Both the position numbers and the translations under genes were made by a program. DNA of 64,000 nt from Amborella trichopoda (taxonomy: Eukaryota > Streptophyta > Magnoliopsida > Amborellales > Amborellaceae), in the NCBI RefSeq assembly GCF_000471905.2, contig NW_006499563.1, positions 3,013,612 through 3,077,611 on the forward strand, read 5' to 3'. The notes beneath the pieces were generated by a model, which saw nothing but the letters and a program-made list of their open reading frames with translations, searched no databases and was not told where the DNA came from. Positions 34,863-45,405 of this stretch are shown one piece after another (position 1 is the stretch's first letter; each line of letters starts with the position of its first letter).

Positions 34863-35879
34863 CATGCTAAACCTAATTGTAAAAGGGATCACCCCTCATA
34901 CTTTCAATGGATCAATAAATCTTGAGATTTTATATTGAGTTGGATAACCATGTCTTGGAGAGAGAGTGAGAGGAGAGAGAAGAATTAAGTTGGTACCCCT
35001 CTTCCCTAAGGTAATTCTCTCTCTTCCTTTCTTCTCTCTCTCCTCCTTTTTCTCTCTCTACTCTTCTTCTTCTTCAGTTTATTTTCTCTCTCCTTCTTTC
35101 TCTCTCTTTTCTTTCTTCTTCTTTTTCTCTACTTCTCTCTCTTCCTCTCTGTGAAAATGCACGGCTGTGGCAGAGCCGTGCATGCTTCTCTCTTCCTTCT
35201 CTTTCTCTCTTCTGCTTCTTCCTCTTCTCCTTCTTTATTCTCTCTCTACTCTTTCTCTCTGTTTCTCTTTATCAAAGCGTGCATGGCAATGACAACACCA
35301 TACATGAATTTCTCTCTCCATTTTATTTTTTATCTAACACACATGGTGGTGGCGGTGCAATGCATGTTTCCTTCTCTCACCTTCCCTTTCTTTCTTTCTT
35401 TCCTAATCTCTTTCCTTCGCTTTCCTTCTTTCTCCTCTTGCTCTTTCCTAATATCTCTCCTCACTTTCCTTTTCTCTCTCTTCTTTCTTTTTATATCACT
35501 GTTCACTTTCTTCTCTCTCTACTTTCCTTTCTTCTCTCTTCCCTAAACTCTCTTTCTTCCTCTCTGTCTTCCTCTCTCTCACCCTGTTGTTTCTTTTTTC
35601 TCTCCTCTCCAGTCATGCACGATGATACCCGTCGTCGGGCATGACATTCTCATTCTTCCCGAGTGGAGGGTTGGGCCTCTGTCTAAGTTTCCCCTTTTCC
35701 ATGTTCTGCACGACGATGCTTAGCGCTGGGCATGACATTTCTGTTCTCATTCTTTGAGAAGGAAACTAAGTTGGGCCCTTTCCCGAGTGGAAGGTTGGGT
35801 CATGTCTGAGGCCCTTATGACACGAGCGTGATGCCTAGCGCTGCACATGTCTTTCCTCCATCTTGTTCCTGTCTCTGTC

Positions 35880-36270
35880 TCTCTTGTCATGGGAGGCAGA
35901 ACCCATCGCCATTTATGTTCTTTCTCCCTCCTCTTTCCTCTATCATGGGTGGTGGAACTCATCACCATCCATGTCCTTTCTCTCTCCTCTTTCCTCTGTC
36001 ATGGGCAGTGGAACCCATCGCCATCCATGTTATTTCTCTCTCCTCTTTTCTCTATCATGAGCGGTGAAATCCATCACCATCCATGGTATTTCTCTCTCCT
36101 CTTTTCTCTATCATGGGCAGTGAAACCCATCATTATCCATGTTCTTTCTCTCTCCTCTTTCCTTTGTCATGGATGATGAAACACATTGTCGTTCATGTTC
36201 TTTCTCTCTTCTCTTTCCTCTACCATGGGGGGTGGAACCCATCGCTGTCCATGTTCTTTCTCTTCTCCCT
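35880..36270. repeat. about 58-bp tandem repeat in 3' LTR D
   Basis: Seven units with GAACCCATCGCCATCCATGT or variants plus a CT-rich filler. It corresponds to 29,570-29,960 but with different unit order and count. Confidence 0.8.
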
Positions 36271-37130
36271 TCTCTCCCTTTTCTCGTTTCTCTTCCTACT
36301 CTCTTTGTCTCTCACCTTTCTTCTTTCTTTCTCTTCTCTTCTCTCTTCTTTCTCTTCTATCTCGTCTCTTTCTTTTCGTCTCCTTTTCTTCTCTTTTCTC
36401 CTATCTCTTTTCTTCTCTCTCTGCTTTTCTTATCTCTTCTCTTTCTCCTTCTTTTCATTCTTCCTCTTTCATTTGACCAAGGGACAAGTCTAGCACTGTC
36501 ACGGTAGTCTTGTCGTCTTGCAGTATTGTCGTCGCATCAGTCTAAGTTACCGTGCCTATCTTACTGCCACTTCGAATTCGCCATTGTGTTAGGCTGGTTG
36601 GTGTTGTGTTATGTCATCGATTAGTATTGCCGTCGTGATGATCTACGTTACTGTGCTCATCTTGCTACCACGTCAGGTCAATCCTCATGTCAATCTAACC
36701 ACCGTGCTAGACTAGCCACCCGGTCAAATGTCTCTTTCTTTTCTCTTCTTCTCTCTTCTTCTTTCTCTCAACCCTCATCTCATCATTTCTTTTCTTTTCT
36801 CCTTTGTGTAAGCCTCTGTGTATTCACTCAAAGACAAGTGTAAAATTAACCATGTGTGTGTGATCATAGAAAACAGGAGAATACAGGCCAAGGAGGGCGA
36901 TTCTAAACCAGTTGTACGATTGGGGGGCTTTCCGACATGATATAAGGGGGCACCTACGGGAGCTAGCCCAAGTAAGTCTTGAATCCACCTTAAATTCCTC
37001 TCTCATTGATTGGTATACTTGCCCTTGTTCTCAAGTAAGGTTCCTGAGAGAGCAATCTCAAATCCTGGGTTCCCTTCGAAACCCGAGACATGTGCCACCA
37101 ACTTATCTAGATCGGGGGGTGAGGTCGTGG

Positions 37131-38440
37131 CACCTAGATGACTTGTTAAGATTCAGGGATCGAGTCTATGTTCGGAATGATGAGGGTGTCAAGAGAGCTA
37201 TTTTAGAAGAAGTTCATCGCTTCCGTTATGCTATATACCCCGGGAGTACTAAGCTGTATTAGGACCTAAAGAAAACTTTTTGGTGGAATGACACGAAAGG
37301 GAAGTAGCACTATTTGTTTCTAAGTGCTTCTTTCATCAGAAGCCCACCGGATTGTTGCAGCTCTTGCCCATGCCAAAATAGAAATGGAAACACATCACTA
37401 TGGAATTTGTCTCTGGTTTACCTAGAATGGGTAGTGGACACGATAGTATTGGGGTCGTTGTGGATCAACTGACCAAAGCTGCCCATTTCTTACAGGTTTG
37501 CGCAACCTATACTTTGGATAAACTGGCCAAGTTATACATCAAAGAGATAGTGAGGTTGCATGGAATACCTATTAGCATCGTGTCCGACAGGAACACTCGA
37601 TTTACCTTGAGATTTTGGGCTAGTTTATAGTCAGCCTTGAGGACAAGACTTACTTTTAGAAGTGCTTTTCACCCTCAGACTAATGGACAATAGGAACAAA
37701 CCATTCAGACCTTGGAAGATATGTTAAGGGATTGTGTTACTGACTTTAAGGGATGTTGGGATGACCATTTGCCTCTGATAGAATTTTCTTAAAACAACCG
37801 CTTCCAAGTCAATATCCAGATGGCACCTTTTGAGCCCTTGTATAGAAGGAACTGCAGGTCACCCATTTGTTCGAATGAGATTGGTGAGAGAAGGATTTTA
37901 GGATCAGTAATTGTTCAAGTGACCTAAAAAAAGGTTGTTTTGATTTGAGAGAGGCTCAAGAAAGCTCAGAGTCGACAAAAGAGTTACGTCGATAACTGAA
38001 GAAGAGACCTCAAGTTTGAGGTAGGCGATCGAGTATTTCTAAAGGTGTCACCAACTAAGGGCGTTATGAGGTTCGACAAGAAAGGAAAATTGAGCTCACA
38101 ATATATTGGACCTTTTGAAATTCTGGAAAAAGTTAGAGATGTGGCTTATCGACTTGCTTTGCCACCAGAGTTGGTAAACATCCATGATGTCTTTCATGTA
38201 TCTCTGTTAAGGAAGCACCAGCTTGACCTGTCTCATGTTCTGAGATATGAACTAATTCCGATTAGAGAAGACTTGACCTACATCGAGCAACCTATTGAGA
38301 TACTGGATCGAAGAGTGCAGGTGTTGCATAATAAAGAAATTCCACTGGTCCGTGTTTTGTGGCAATACCATACACAAGAAGAATTGACCTGAGAACGAGA
38401 ATTTGAAATCCGGGACAAATACCCCCATTTATTCGATTCG
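37131..38440 (+). pseudogene. pol: integrase and chromodomain-like tail of Tekay copy 1
   Basis: The frame resumes with DDLLRFRDRVYV and a zinc domain (EEVHRFRYAIYPGSTKLY) in which the second His of the usual HPG is Tyr. The catalytic core follows: [20 protein letters not shown], where the usual first catalytic Asp (MDFV) is Glu; then [15 protein letters not shown] with the second Asp kept; then a TNGQ[15 protein letters not shown] region keeping the Glu after a stop. Stops occur at about 37,261, 37,305, 37,628, 37,693 and 37,790. The C-terminal piece 38,045-38,390 is open: [29 protein letters not shown], then the chromodomain-like tail ILDRRVQVL, IPLVRVLWQYHTQEELT, TWEREFEIRDKYPHLF. It would insert cDNA into chromatin, but this copy is dead. 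Confidence 0.85.
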
Positions 38441-38476
38441 ATTAGTAGAAATATGATTTTGAGGACAAAATCTTTT

Positions 38477-38486
38477 TAAGGGGGAG
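38477..38486 (+). other. polypurine tract of Tekay copy 1
   Basis: AAGGGGGAGA lies three bases before the TG of the 3' LTR (38,490), the expected site for plus-strand DNA priming. Confidence 0.75.
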
Positions 38487-38489
38487 ATG

Positions 38490-39175
38490 ATGTAAGGACC
38501 AAGAATTTTCAGCTTGAGACAGTATGCGGTGGAAAGAAAAAGAAGAAAAGAAGCACTGCCGGGTGCAACAGTAAGGGACTGAAGAAGTGAGAGCAAGCAG
38601 TGAGCGTGCGCGGCAGCAAGTGCGCAACAGTGAGAGCACATTGCAGTGAGCGCGACGACAGTAAGAAGCAGAAGAAGAGAGTGAGTGCGTGCGACAGTAA
38701 GAGACAAAGGAAGAGAGTGAGCGAACGACAGTAAGTGCACCATAAGGAGAGAGAAAAATTTCATGTGCAATGAGGAGAGAGAATATCACCATGCGTGATG
38801 AGGAGAGAGAGTGTCGTCGTGCGTGTAAAGCACTCTTGAGTGTGCCAAAAGAGAGAGGTTGCCGTCGTGCGTGTTTCTGTTGAGAGAGTGTGAGCACCAT
38901 GTGACGCATGTAAGACACTTGTATGCCCTTGTCAGCCACTTGGATGCCACTTGTAGCCCCTTGGTTGCCACTTTCCAGCTGCCATCCCCTCTTGGTTTAT
39001 AAATACTGCCCTTCTCACCCCTCCTAGGACTTTTTCTCTGTCTCATTCACGAGCCCCCTTTTCAAACACTTAATCTCTACCTCTTGGAGCCATTTTTTGG
39101 GGAGCTTGAAAACGTGTGGAGATTTTGAGACACTCTTGGGTGCAAGTAAGTAGATCTAATATTCATGTCTCCAAT
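38490..39175 (+). repeat. 3' LTR of Tekay copy 1, truncated
   Basis: The LTR begins TGTAAGGACC and aligns with 21,829 to about 22,505, including TATAAATA at 38,998-39,005 and GTAAGTAGATCTAA. It stops after CATTCATGTCTCC, where sequence jumps to integrase of a second copy. Confidence 0.85.
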
Positions 39176-40085
39176 GTAAGCCGGTCTGCACAACTTATAC
39201 CTTGGGTAAGCTGGCTCAGTTATACACCAGAGAAATTGTGAGATTACACAATGTACTTAACAACATTGTGTCAGACAGAGACACCAGGTTCACCTCTAGA
39301 TTTTGAGTAAGTCTACAGTCAGCTTTGAGGACTTGACTTATCTTTAGCACCGCCTTTCAACCCCAAACAAATGGACAATCAAAGAGAACCATCCATAGAT
39401 TGAAAGAGATGCTAAGGGTGTGTGTCACTACTTTTCAAGGAAGTTGGGAGGACCATCTATCCCTGATAGAGTTTTCCTAAAACAACATCTTCTAAGCCAG
39501 TATTCTGATGGTGCCTTATGAGGCCCTATATGGTAGAAAGTGTAGTTTACCCATCTACTAGGATGAGGTGGGCAACAGGAAATTATTGGGGCCCAAAATC
39601 ATTCAAATAACTTTTGAGAAGATTGCCTTAATTCCAGAGTGGCTCAAGACAACCCAAAGCCGACAAAAGAGTTATGCTAATAATCGCAAGAGAGACCTCG
39701 AATTTGAAGTGGGTGATCGAGTCTTCCTGAAGGTATCGTCGACCATGGGTATTACAATATTCGGTTGAAAAGGAAAATTGAGCCCACGATTCATTGGGCC
39801 TTTTGAAATCCTGGAAAGAGTTGGAAACATGGCGTACCGGCTTGCCCTGCCACCTAAGTTAGCCAACAGTCACAATGTCTTTCATGTATCACTATTGAGA
39901 AAGTATTGACTTGACCCATCCCATGTCTTGGAGTACGAGCCAATTCCGCTCAGGAAAGACTTGACCTATGTTGAACGACTAATTTGGATATTGGACGGTA
40001 GAGTACAGATTTTGCGTAATAAAGAAATCCCCCTGGTCTGGGTGCAATGAAAATATCATGCAAGAGAAGAATCAACACGGGAATG
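39176..40085 (+). pseudogene. pol: integrase fragment of a second Tekay-like copy
   Basis: This starts in mid-integrase (the CTTYTLGKLAQLY-like region) and runs to the C-terminus: HNVLNNIVSDRDTRF, a QTNGQ then SKRTIHRLKEML region (the catalytic Glu position reads Lys), and a clean open piece 39,568-39,768 with KRDLEFEVGDRVFLKVSS. After a stop come [25 protein letters not shown] and a chromodomain-like tail. It is related to but distinct from 37,131-38,440. Its N-terminal half is missing, so it was joined to the LTR of copy 1 by deletion or recombination. Confidence 0.8.
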
Positions 40086-42618
40086 GGAGGACAACAAACA
40101 TGGGAATGCAATGACAATATCATCCAAGAGTAGCACCGTTTGCACATAGTCGCGTGTGTAAGAGGAAACGCCGCGTGTGGACAACAAACACCACACATGA
40201 ACTTGAGTAGCACCATTTGCGCATCGCCGCACGTGCAAGAGGAACGTCGCACGTGTTAGTAACTATCGCCGCTTGTGAAGGCAGAGAGTGAGTAGCACCG
40301 TGAGTGTGTCAAACTTGTACTGCAGCCGTACGTGTCAGCGACGCGCCATACTTGTCAGCATTGTGCATGATAGTGGCCAGCAACAGTGAATCCCACCTAC
40401 CCCTGGGTACTTAGGTTCTCTCCCCCTCCCCTTTTCAACGTCTTTTGCCCTCACTTCTCTCTCTCTCTCTCTCTCTGAAGCAAAGTGGGAGCTAACTGCT
40501 GCCCTTGAGAAAGCCACCTTGTGAAGCTTGGACTGGCCTACGAGTGAGAGGCTTGCATACACTGTGAGCATCAGGTAAGTAGGTTTAGGGATTGTGCATC
40601 AATTAATTCTGTAGCAATAGGTTTCAAGGAATAAAAATGAGGAAAATGATAGAATAAGGGGTATGGATGTGGTTAAAATAAAATGAGGTTGAATGATTTA
40701 TTGAGTATTGGAAATAAACTTGTTAAGTTTATGGAGTAGCTCATTTGCATGTTTAGTTTAACATGAATGAGGTTTTACATCAAGGTCTATCTTGGCTTAT
40801 GAAATGTTGTATGTTAATTGAAGCATGCCAAACTTATAAAAAGTAAATTTCCAAAAACTGTGAGGGTTTTTGCAAGGAACTTTTCAGTGACCAAACGGGG
40901 TCCAAATGGCCTCAAATCAGTCTTGAATGAAAGATATGCTTGTCTAATATGATTTTTCTTTTTGCACCATGTTAAAATTTTGCATAAATAAAATACGATC
41001 CAAAAGGGTAGGGTATGTCACTACCCACAGTTGTTGGAATTTCAAGCCACTGTCACATGTATTGTGTTAAGCTTTTGACCTATCAAACAGCGTTCAATCA
41101 CTTCCAATAGCTACCATTTGAAATATCTATGAATGAGATTAAAGTTGCAATTTTGAACCTTTTTGAAATTCTCCCTAGATTGGGAGTTACGCCCCCAAAA
41201 AGAGGGATATGTCACTGTTACACGTTACAGAAATTTTAGTCTTATGCTTGTATTGTGTTACCTTTTATTGGATTACTCACTAAGCAACCCAAGTGGCGTA
41301 GTGTTATCTTTGATAAGCGATAAGCGGGAGTGCTAGTTGATGATTTTCATTTGAGGAATATTAAATGCCATAATGTTATGTGAATGGTACTGTGCAGCTC
41401 TGCATTATGTAAAAATTTATAAGTGCCATGCTACAGTGATAGTTCCATGACGAATGTTAAATGACAAGGGACATAATGCTAATGTGATTGCTATTCATAG
41501 GATAGCTCTCAAATCGTGGGTGTTTTATGCTAGGTGTCATAATGTTATGTGACTGCTGGATAGTTTTGAGTAAGACTCAAACTTTGCATGATAAAAATTT
41601 GAATTATCTATCTTAAGGCATTTATTTAGCATGAATGATTTACATGCTTGAGCATGATATGATGTCGTGATAATGTCCACTACGCAATGGGATACCCATT
41701 GGTAGTGGGTACTATTATGTTATGGTACTATGATACTAGCCACTACGCGATGGGGCACCCATCTGTAGTGGATACCATTACATTGAGAAAACTGATGCCA
41801 GCAATGTTCCCTAACTCACTGAATGATAGGATGGGGTTAGGTGAAAATGGAATGGGAGGGTCGCACCCCCGCCGAAATTTATATGATGAGACTAGGAGTG
41901 ATGCCTTACAAGGTATGTCCCTATCGAAAACACCAATACGCGCTGGGGACCTTGTGTGTGAGTATGATGACATTACGAAGTGGATTTACTGACTTGTCAT
42001 TGTCCTCCCTCCTGAGGTACGATACAGGTTCTAACCAATGGGACTGACTTAGCTTGATGGATAGGGCTTCCACTTCGGGAGTAGGTGAACTAAGGAGTGA
42101 GTGGGTAACTTTTGAATATTGAATGTGAATGCTGATAATTGTAACGATTGCATGATAACTGATGCTTGAACATGATACATGTAATTGACGCATTAATATA
42201 TTTCTGATTTACACGACTGCTGCATTATGACTTCTTATAATTGGAAGAACTACTCATGATGCATGTATAGACTCATTAATGATGATATTACCTAGACCTA
42301 CTTACTGAGCTTTATAGCTCATCCCCCTGTATCTCCCCTCTTGTAGATTGATAACATCAAGTAAAGGGCCAGAAGCTCGTGTTTTGCAATTAAGAGTTGA
42401 AGTCTTATTCACTTGAGAAAAAACATAGATCTTGTATGTAATTCGGCAGTTTAGCCTTGGATTTTGTTTATTTTGGAAAAATGTAATATTGGGCCCTAGT
42501 GCCCCAGACTTTAAGTGTAATATTTTTGAGAAGAATTTCATGTAGTGCCCTTTTATTGATGTGTAGGTTCTCCAAGATTTCATTATTCACCTGTACTTAG
42601 AATTGTTGATTTAGTTAT
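40086..42618 (+). repeat. LTR of the second Tekay-like copy
   Basis: Downstream of the integrase there is a diverged stretch with GCCGCGTGTG-type short repeats (about 40,130-40,330), a CT run, and GTAAGTAGGTTTAGG equivalent to the position 22,476 region. From 40,800 it follows the body of the Tekay LTR, including the hairpin units (41,678 and 41,741) and TTACTGAGCTTTATAGCTCA (42,301). No TATAAATA was found at the equivalent site. It ends where LTR E begins (42,619), before the GGTCATGACA end. Confidence 0.65.
41678..41770. repeat. two perfect-type hairpin units
   Basis: At 41,678-41,707, CACTACGCAATGGGATACCC followed by ATTGGTAGTG folds into a 13-bp stem with one bulged G and a 3-base loop. 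A second unit with the same plan lies at 41,741-41,770. Confidence 0.8.
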
Positions 42619-44517
42619 TGTTTGAAGACATTTTTTAGCACCTTGGTCCCTGATGCAGAATAAAGAGGAAGCCAGTCAATAAAGCTTGAATTACAGTGGA
42701 TTTCTCAACAATCTCAAAATTATGCCAGAACAACTGGAAATGTCCATAAAGACTTCAAAAGGCCACCTACCAAGTTTTGTCATAATCTGACATATTTAAA
42801 GCAGTGCATACAAATAAACAATTTTGGAAAAATCAGTCTCTAGCACCTGAAATGGATCCCGTAACTAGAACTGTATTTTTAGTGTGTCAAATAGGTGTGG
42901 AACCACTACCATTCGATCTGAAATAGTCGAAAACCTCTATGAGTCAAGTTTTGGCTTAATTGGGCACTCTAGGACAAAGTTAAGGGTAAAAGATCGAAAA
43001 GGGGCTGGCCGCACACTATTCCTATGTGCCCTCCCTGCACCAAATCACCATTAATGGTGGCTGATTTTACAATCTCGGGTAGTGACTTTCGGGGGCCACC
43101 TCTCACCTGTCTTGAGTCGGATCGTGCTCAAATTTTGTGAGCGTGCTCATTTCGTCAAGATCAACGTTTTGATATGTGGCACGCCTTGTGATGACACCCG
43201 TGCAGGGAGAAAATCTAGAGATAATTTACCGATTCGTGAAGAAAATGACAGGAAAATCAATAGCGACACGTGCATAAGGTTCAAGGCTATCCTTGATCCA
43301 AACTCCACATGTGATGAACGGTCGGATTTCACACACAAAGGCATCAACGCTACTATAAATTCCAGCCGTCGGAATTCAGATTCCGATTAAAACCCAAACG
43401 ATGCGAAATCTTTTTCTGGGCATGAAATAGAGCTGCGTTTGTTGCCACACGATCGTGACAGAATTTTTAGTATAATACATCAAAGAAATCACGGAAAAAC
43501 ATCAAGAAATGAGCGCACTATCGATCAGACGTTTCTAAGATTCATGCAAATTTCAAGTTGCATGACCGTGGCTTAAAAATGTAATTCGTGGCTCGAAGTT
43601 GGTATCAAATTGATTACCAAGGCGTTCCTACACGAAAGCAATCATTTTTTGTCAAACGGGCATCGAAGCAACCCCGGATCATCCATGGAAGATCACGCAC
43701 GTTCTAGGGCACCCGCAGGGACTGCTTTGGAATTTCATAAATTGTTAGGTAGGGGCAAAACAATCATTTTTCACTCATTTTTAGAGTTTCTTTTAATTCT
43801 TTTAAATTGTAATTATCATGAATTAGGCTAGATTTTGAGCATCCACCCATGTTTGGGCCCAATTCTATAAATACATACTAAACCTAATTGTAAAAGGACC
43901 CCTCATTCTCTACATTGATAAATAAAATTTGAGATTTTTCTTTGAGATCGTGGGTACATATTGGAGAGAGAGAAAGGAGAGAGAAAAATTTTAGTACCCC
44001 TCGATAAAGGTAACTTTTTCTCTTCTCCTCTTTCTCTCTCCTCTTTCTTTCTTTCTCTCTCCTCCTATTTTCCCTGTCAACTATCTCTTTCTCTCTATAC
44101 TCCTCTCATCTCTATCGTTTCTCTCTCCTTTTCTTGTCTCTATCTTTATCTTTCCTCCTCTTTTCCCTCTCGTGTAGCTCTTTCTCTCTCTTCCTCTTCT
44201 TCTCTATGTCTCTCTCATCTCCCTCTCAAACATGCATGATAGTAACCATCGTTGTGCATGTCCCTCTCTTCTTCTCCCTTCTTCTTCATTCTCTCTTTGC
44301 TCTATCTTTCTCTCTATCTTTCTCCGTCTGAAACATACACAGTGAGCCAGGCCTTAACCCAAGTGGCGGGCCGGGCCTTTGTCCAAATTTCCTCTTTCTC
44401 ATGTTGTGCACGACGATGCTCATCGCTGCACATGAAATTCTTTTCATCATTCTTTGACAGGGGCACTGGACCGAGCCGTTTCTCGAGTGGCGAGTCGAAT
44501 CGTGTTTGAGTCCCTCA
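42619..44517 (+). mobile_element. Tat-like LTR fragment E
   Basis: Starts TGTTTGAAGACATTTTTTAG, as at 33,540. TATA is at 43,866-43,873, followed by a GAGAGAGAGAAAGGAGAGAG stretch and a CT-rich leader to about 44,330. It ends after GTGTTTGAGTCCCTCAC, the counterpart of 29,493-29,505, so the last third of the LTR is missing. It meets an inverted Tekay LTR end directly. Confidence 0.7.
43866..43873 (+). promoter_or_regulatory. TATA box of LTR E
   Basis: TATAAATA in the same context as 28,523 and 34,855. Confidence 0.6.
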
Positions 44518-45405
44518 CTATCACGACCCCGCCCCTGAGTCCTATTCCGTGCTTGACGAAGGATGACCGAGAGCGAGTTCGTGATCTAGAGGTAGCGCAT
44601 GTCACTCAGGTCGGAGTTAACTCAATGCCATTATGTCAGTAATAAAAGCAAACCATAATAAAAAACTAAATCATTCTAAGTGCAAATAAACATTTAAACT
44701 TTCGAGAATCCATCCACCATTAAAACTGTAATACATAAATTTCCTCCTAAAAATATTACACTTGAGTCTAGGGCAACCGAGCCCAATAATACATCTTTCC
44801 AAAATAAAAAAAATTTAGGACTAACTGCCCGATTACATACAATATTATAATTTCTTCTTAGTAGAGTGCAACCTTGACTTCCAAACATGAACCTTACACC
44901 TCAAACCTTTGACCAGCTCGTTATCAATCTACAGGAGGGGAGATATAGTGGATGAGTTATAAAGCTCAGTAGTAGATCTAAGTGCCATGCGTCATTAGTG
45001 AGTCTATTCATGCATCTTAAGCAGTTTTTCTAGTTATGAAAAGTCATAATCCAGTGGTTGTATATGCAAAAAATCAGATCAGAACATCAATATCAAGCAT
45101 CATATTCAATGTTCATACCATCATTACAATTGTCAACATTCACAATCATAATTTAATCATTACCCACACACTCCTTAGCTCGTCTACTCCCGAAGTAGAG
45201 GAGCTATCCATCAGGCTAAGCAAATCCTATTACTTATGACCTCTATCATCTCTCTGGAGGGAGGGCAATGACAAGTGGGTAAATCCACTTCGTATTGCTC
45301 AGAACTCACGCACATGGTCCCCAACGCACATTGGGGTTTTCAATAAGCACTTACCTTGCAAGGCATCTGTCACTAGTCTCATCTCATGAATCTTTGGGAG
45401 GTGCA
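44518..45405 (-). repeat. Tekay LTR fragment, minus strand, split by element C
   Basis: TATCACGACCCCGCCCCTGA at the left is the inverted LTR end. GAGTTATAAAGCTCAG (44,954) and GCAAGGCATCTGTCACTAGT (45,357) are inverted matches to about 42,305 and 41,895. It breaks at 45,405 and the same sequence resumes at 63,979 (CGACCCTCCCATT-like), so element C landed in it. Confidence 0.8.
45401..45405. other. target-site duplication of element C, left copy
   Basis: GTGCA, opposite GTGTG at 63,979-63,983. Two other Tekay LTR copies read GTGCG at this site (as CGCAC at 23,767-23,771 and 41,862-41,866), so each duplication copy differs from the original by one CpG transition. Confidence 0.75.

Larger units (their letters stand above)
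27293..37130 (+). mobile_element. Tat-like element D nested in Tekay pol
   Basis: About 9.8 kb interrupts the Tekay pol gene between the RNase H tail (KDDFSIS) and the integrase start (DDLLRFRDRV). It has a Tat-like LTR at each end in plus orientation (27,293 to about 30,165 and 33,540 to about 37,130) and about 3.4 kb of internal sequence without gag, protease or aORF. This is the layout of a large retrotransposon derivative (LARD). Exact ends and target duplication could not be fixed: the left end reads TGTC and the right end lies near GGCACCTA (about 37,133). Confidence 0.75.
33540..37130 (+). repeat. 3' LTR of element D
   Basis: The LTR starts TGTTTGAAGACATTTTTT right after a GGTGGGGCAAGC purine-rich tract. 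TATA is at 34,855-34,862, the CT-rich leader runs 35,010-35,620, and the tandem array is at 35,880-36,270. The last 290 bases (about 36,840-37,130) match, inverted, the LTR ends at 45,406 and 61,384 (CTCTCTCATTGATTGG, then CTTGCCCTT, CCGAGACATGTGCC and GGCACCTA). At about 3.6 kb it is the longest LTR copy here. Confidence 0.75.
21829..39175 (+). mobile_element. Tekay/Del-like chromovirus copy 1 (Ty3/gypsy), carrying a nested insertion
   Basis: This is a plus-strand Ty3/gypsy element with order LTR, primer-binding site, gag, PR, RT, RNase H, (insertion D 27,293 to about 37,130), INT, chromodomain-like tail, polypurine tract, LTR. Both LTRs begin TGTAAGGACC. The pol order RT-RH-INT and the C-terminal tail (ILDRRVQVLHNKEIPLVRVL, then TWEREFEIRDKYPHLF) fit chromoviruses of the Tekay/Del clade, which are also known for long LTRs. 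Gag is mostly deleted and pol has several stops, so it is inactive. It sits inside Tat-like copy B. The 3' end is lost at about 39,175, so no target duplication could be checked. Confidence 0.85.

Noticed and set aside
44518-44640. Start of a host gene at the GC-rich patch
   Set aside because: The sequence is the inverted end of the Tekay LTR, matching 24,650-24,730 in reverse.
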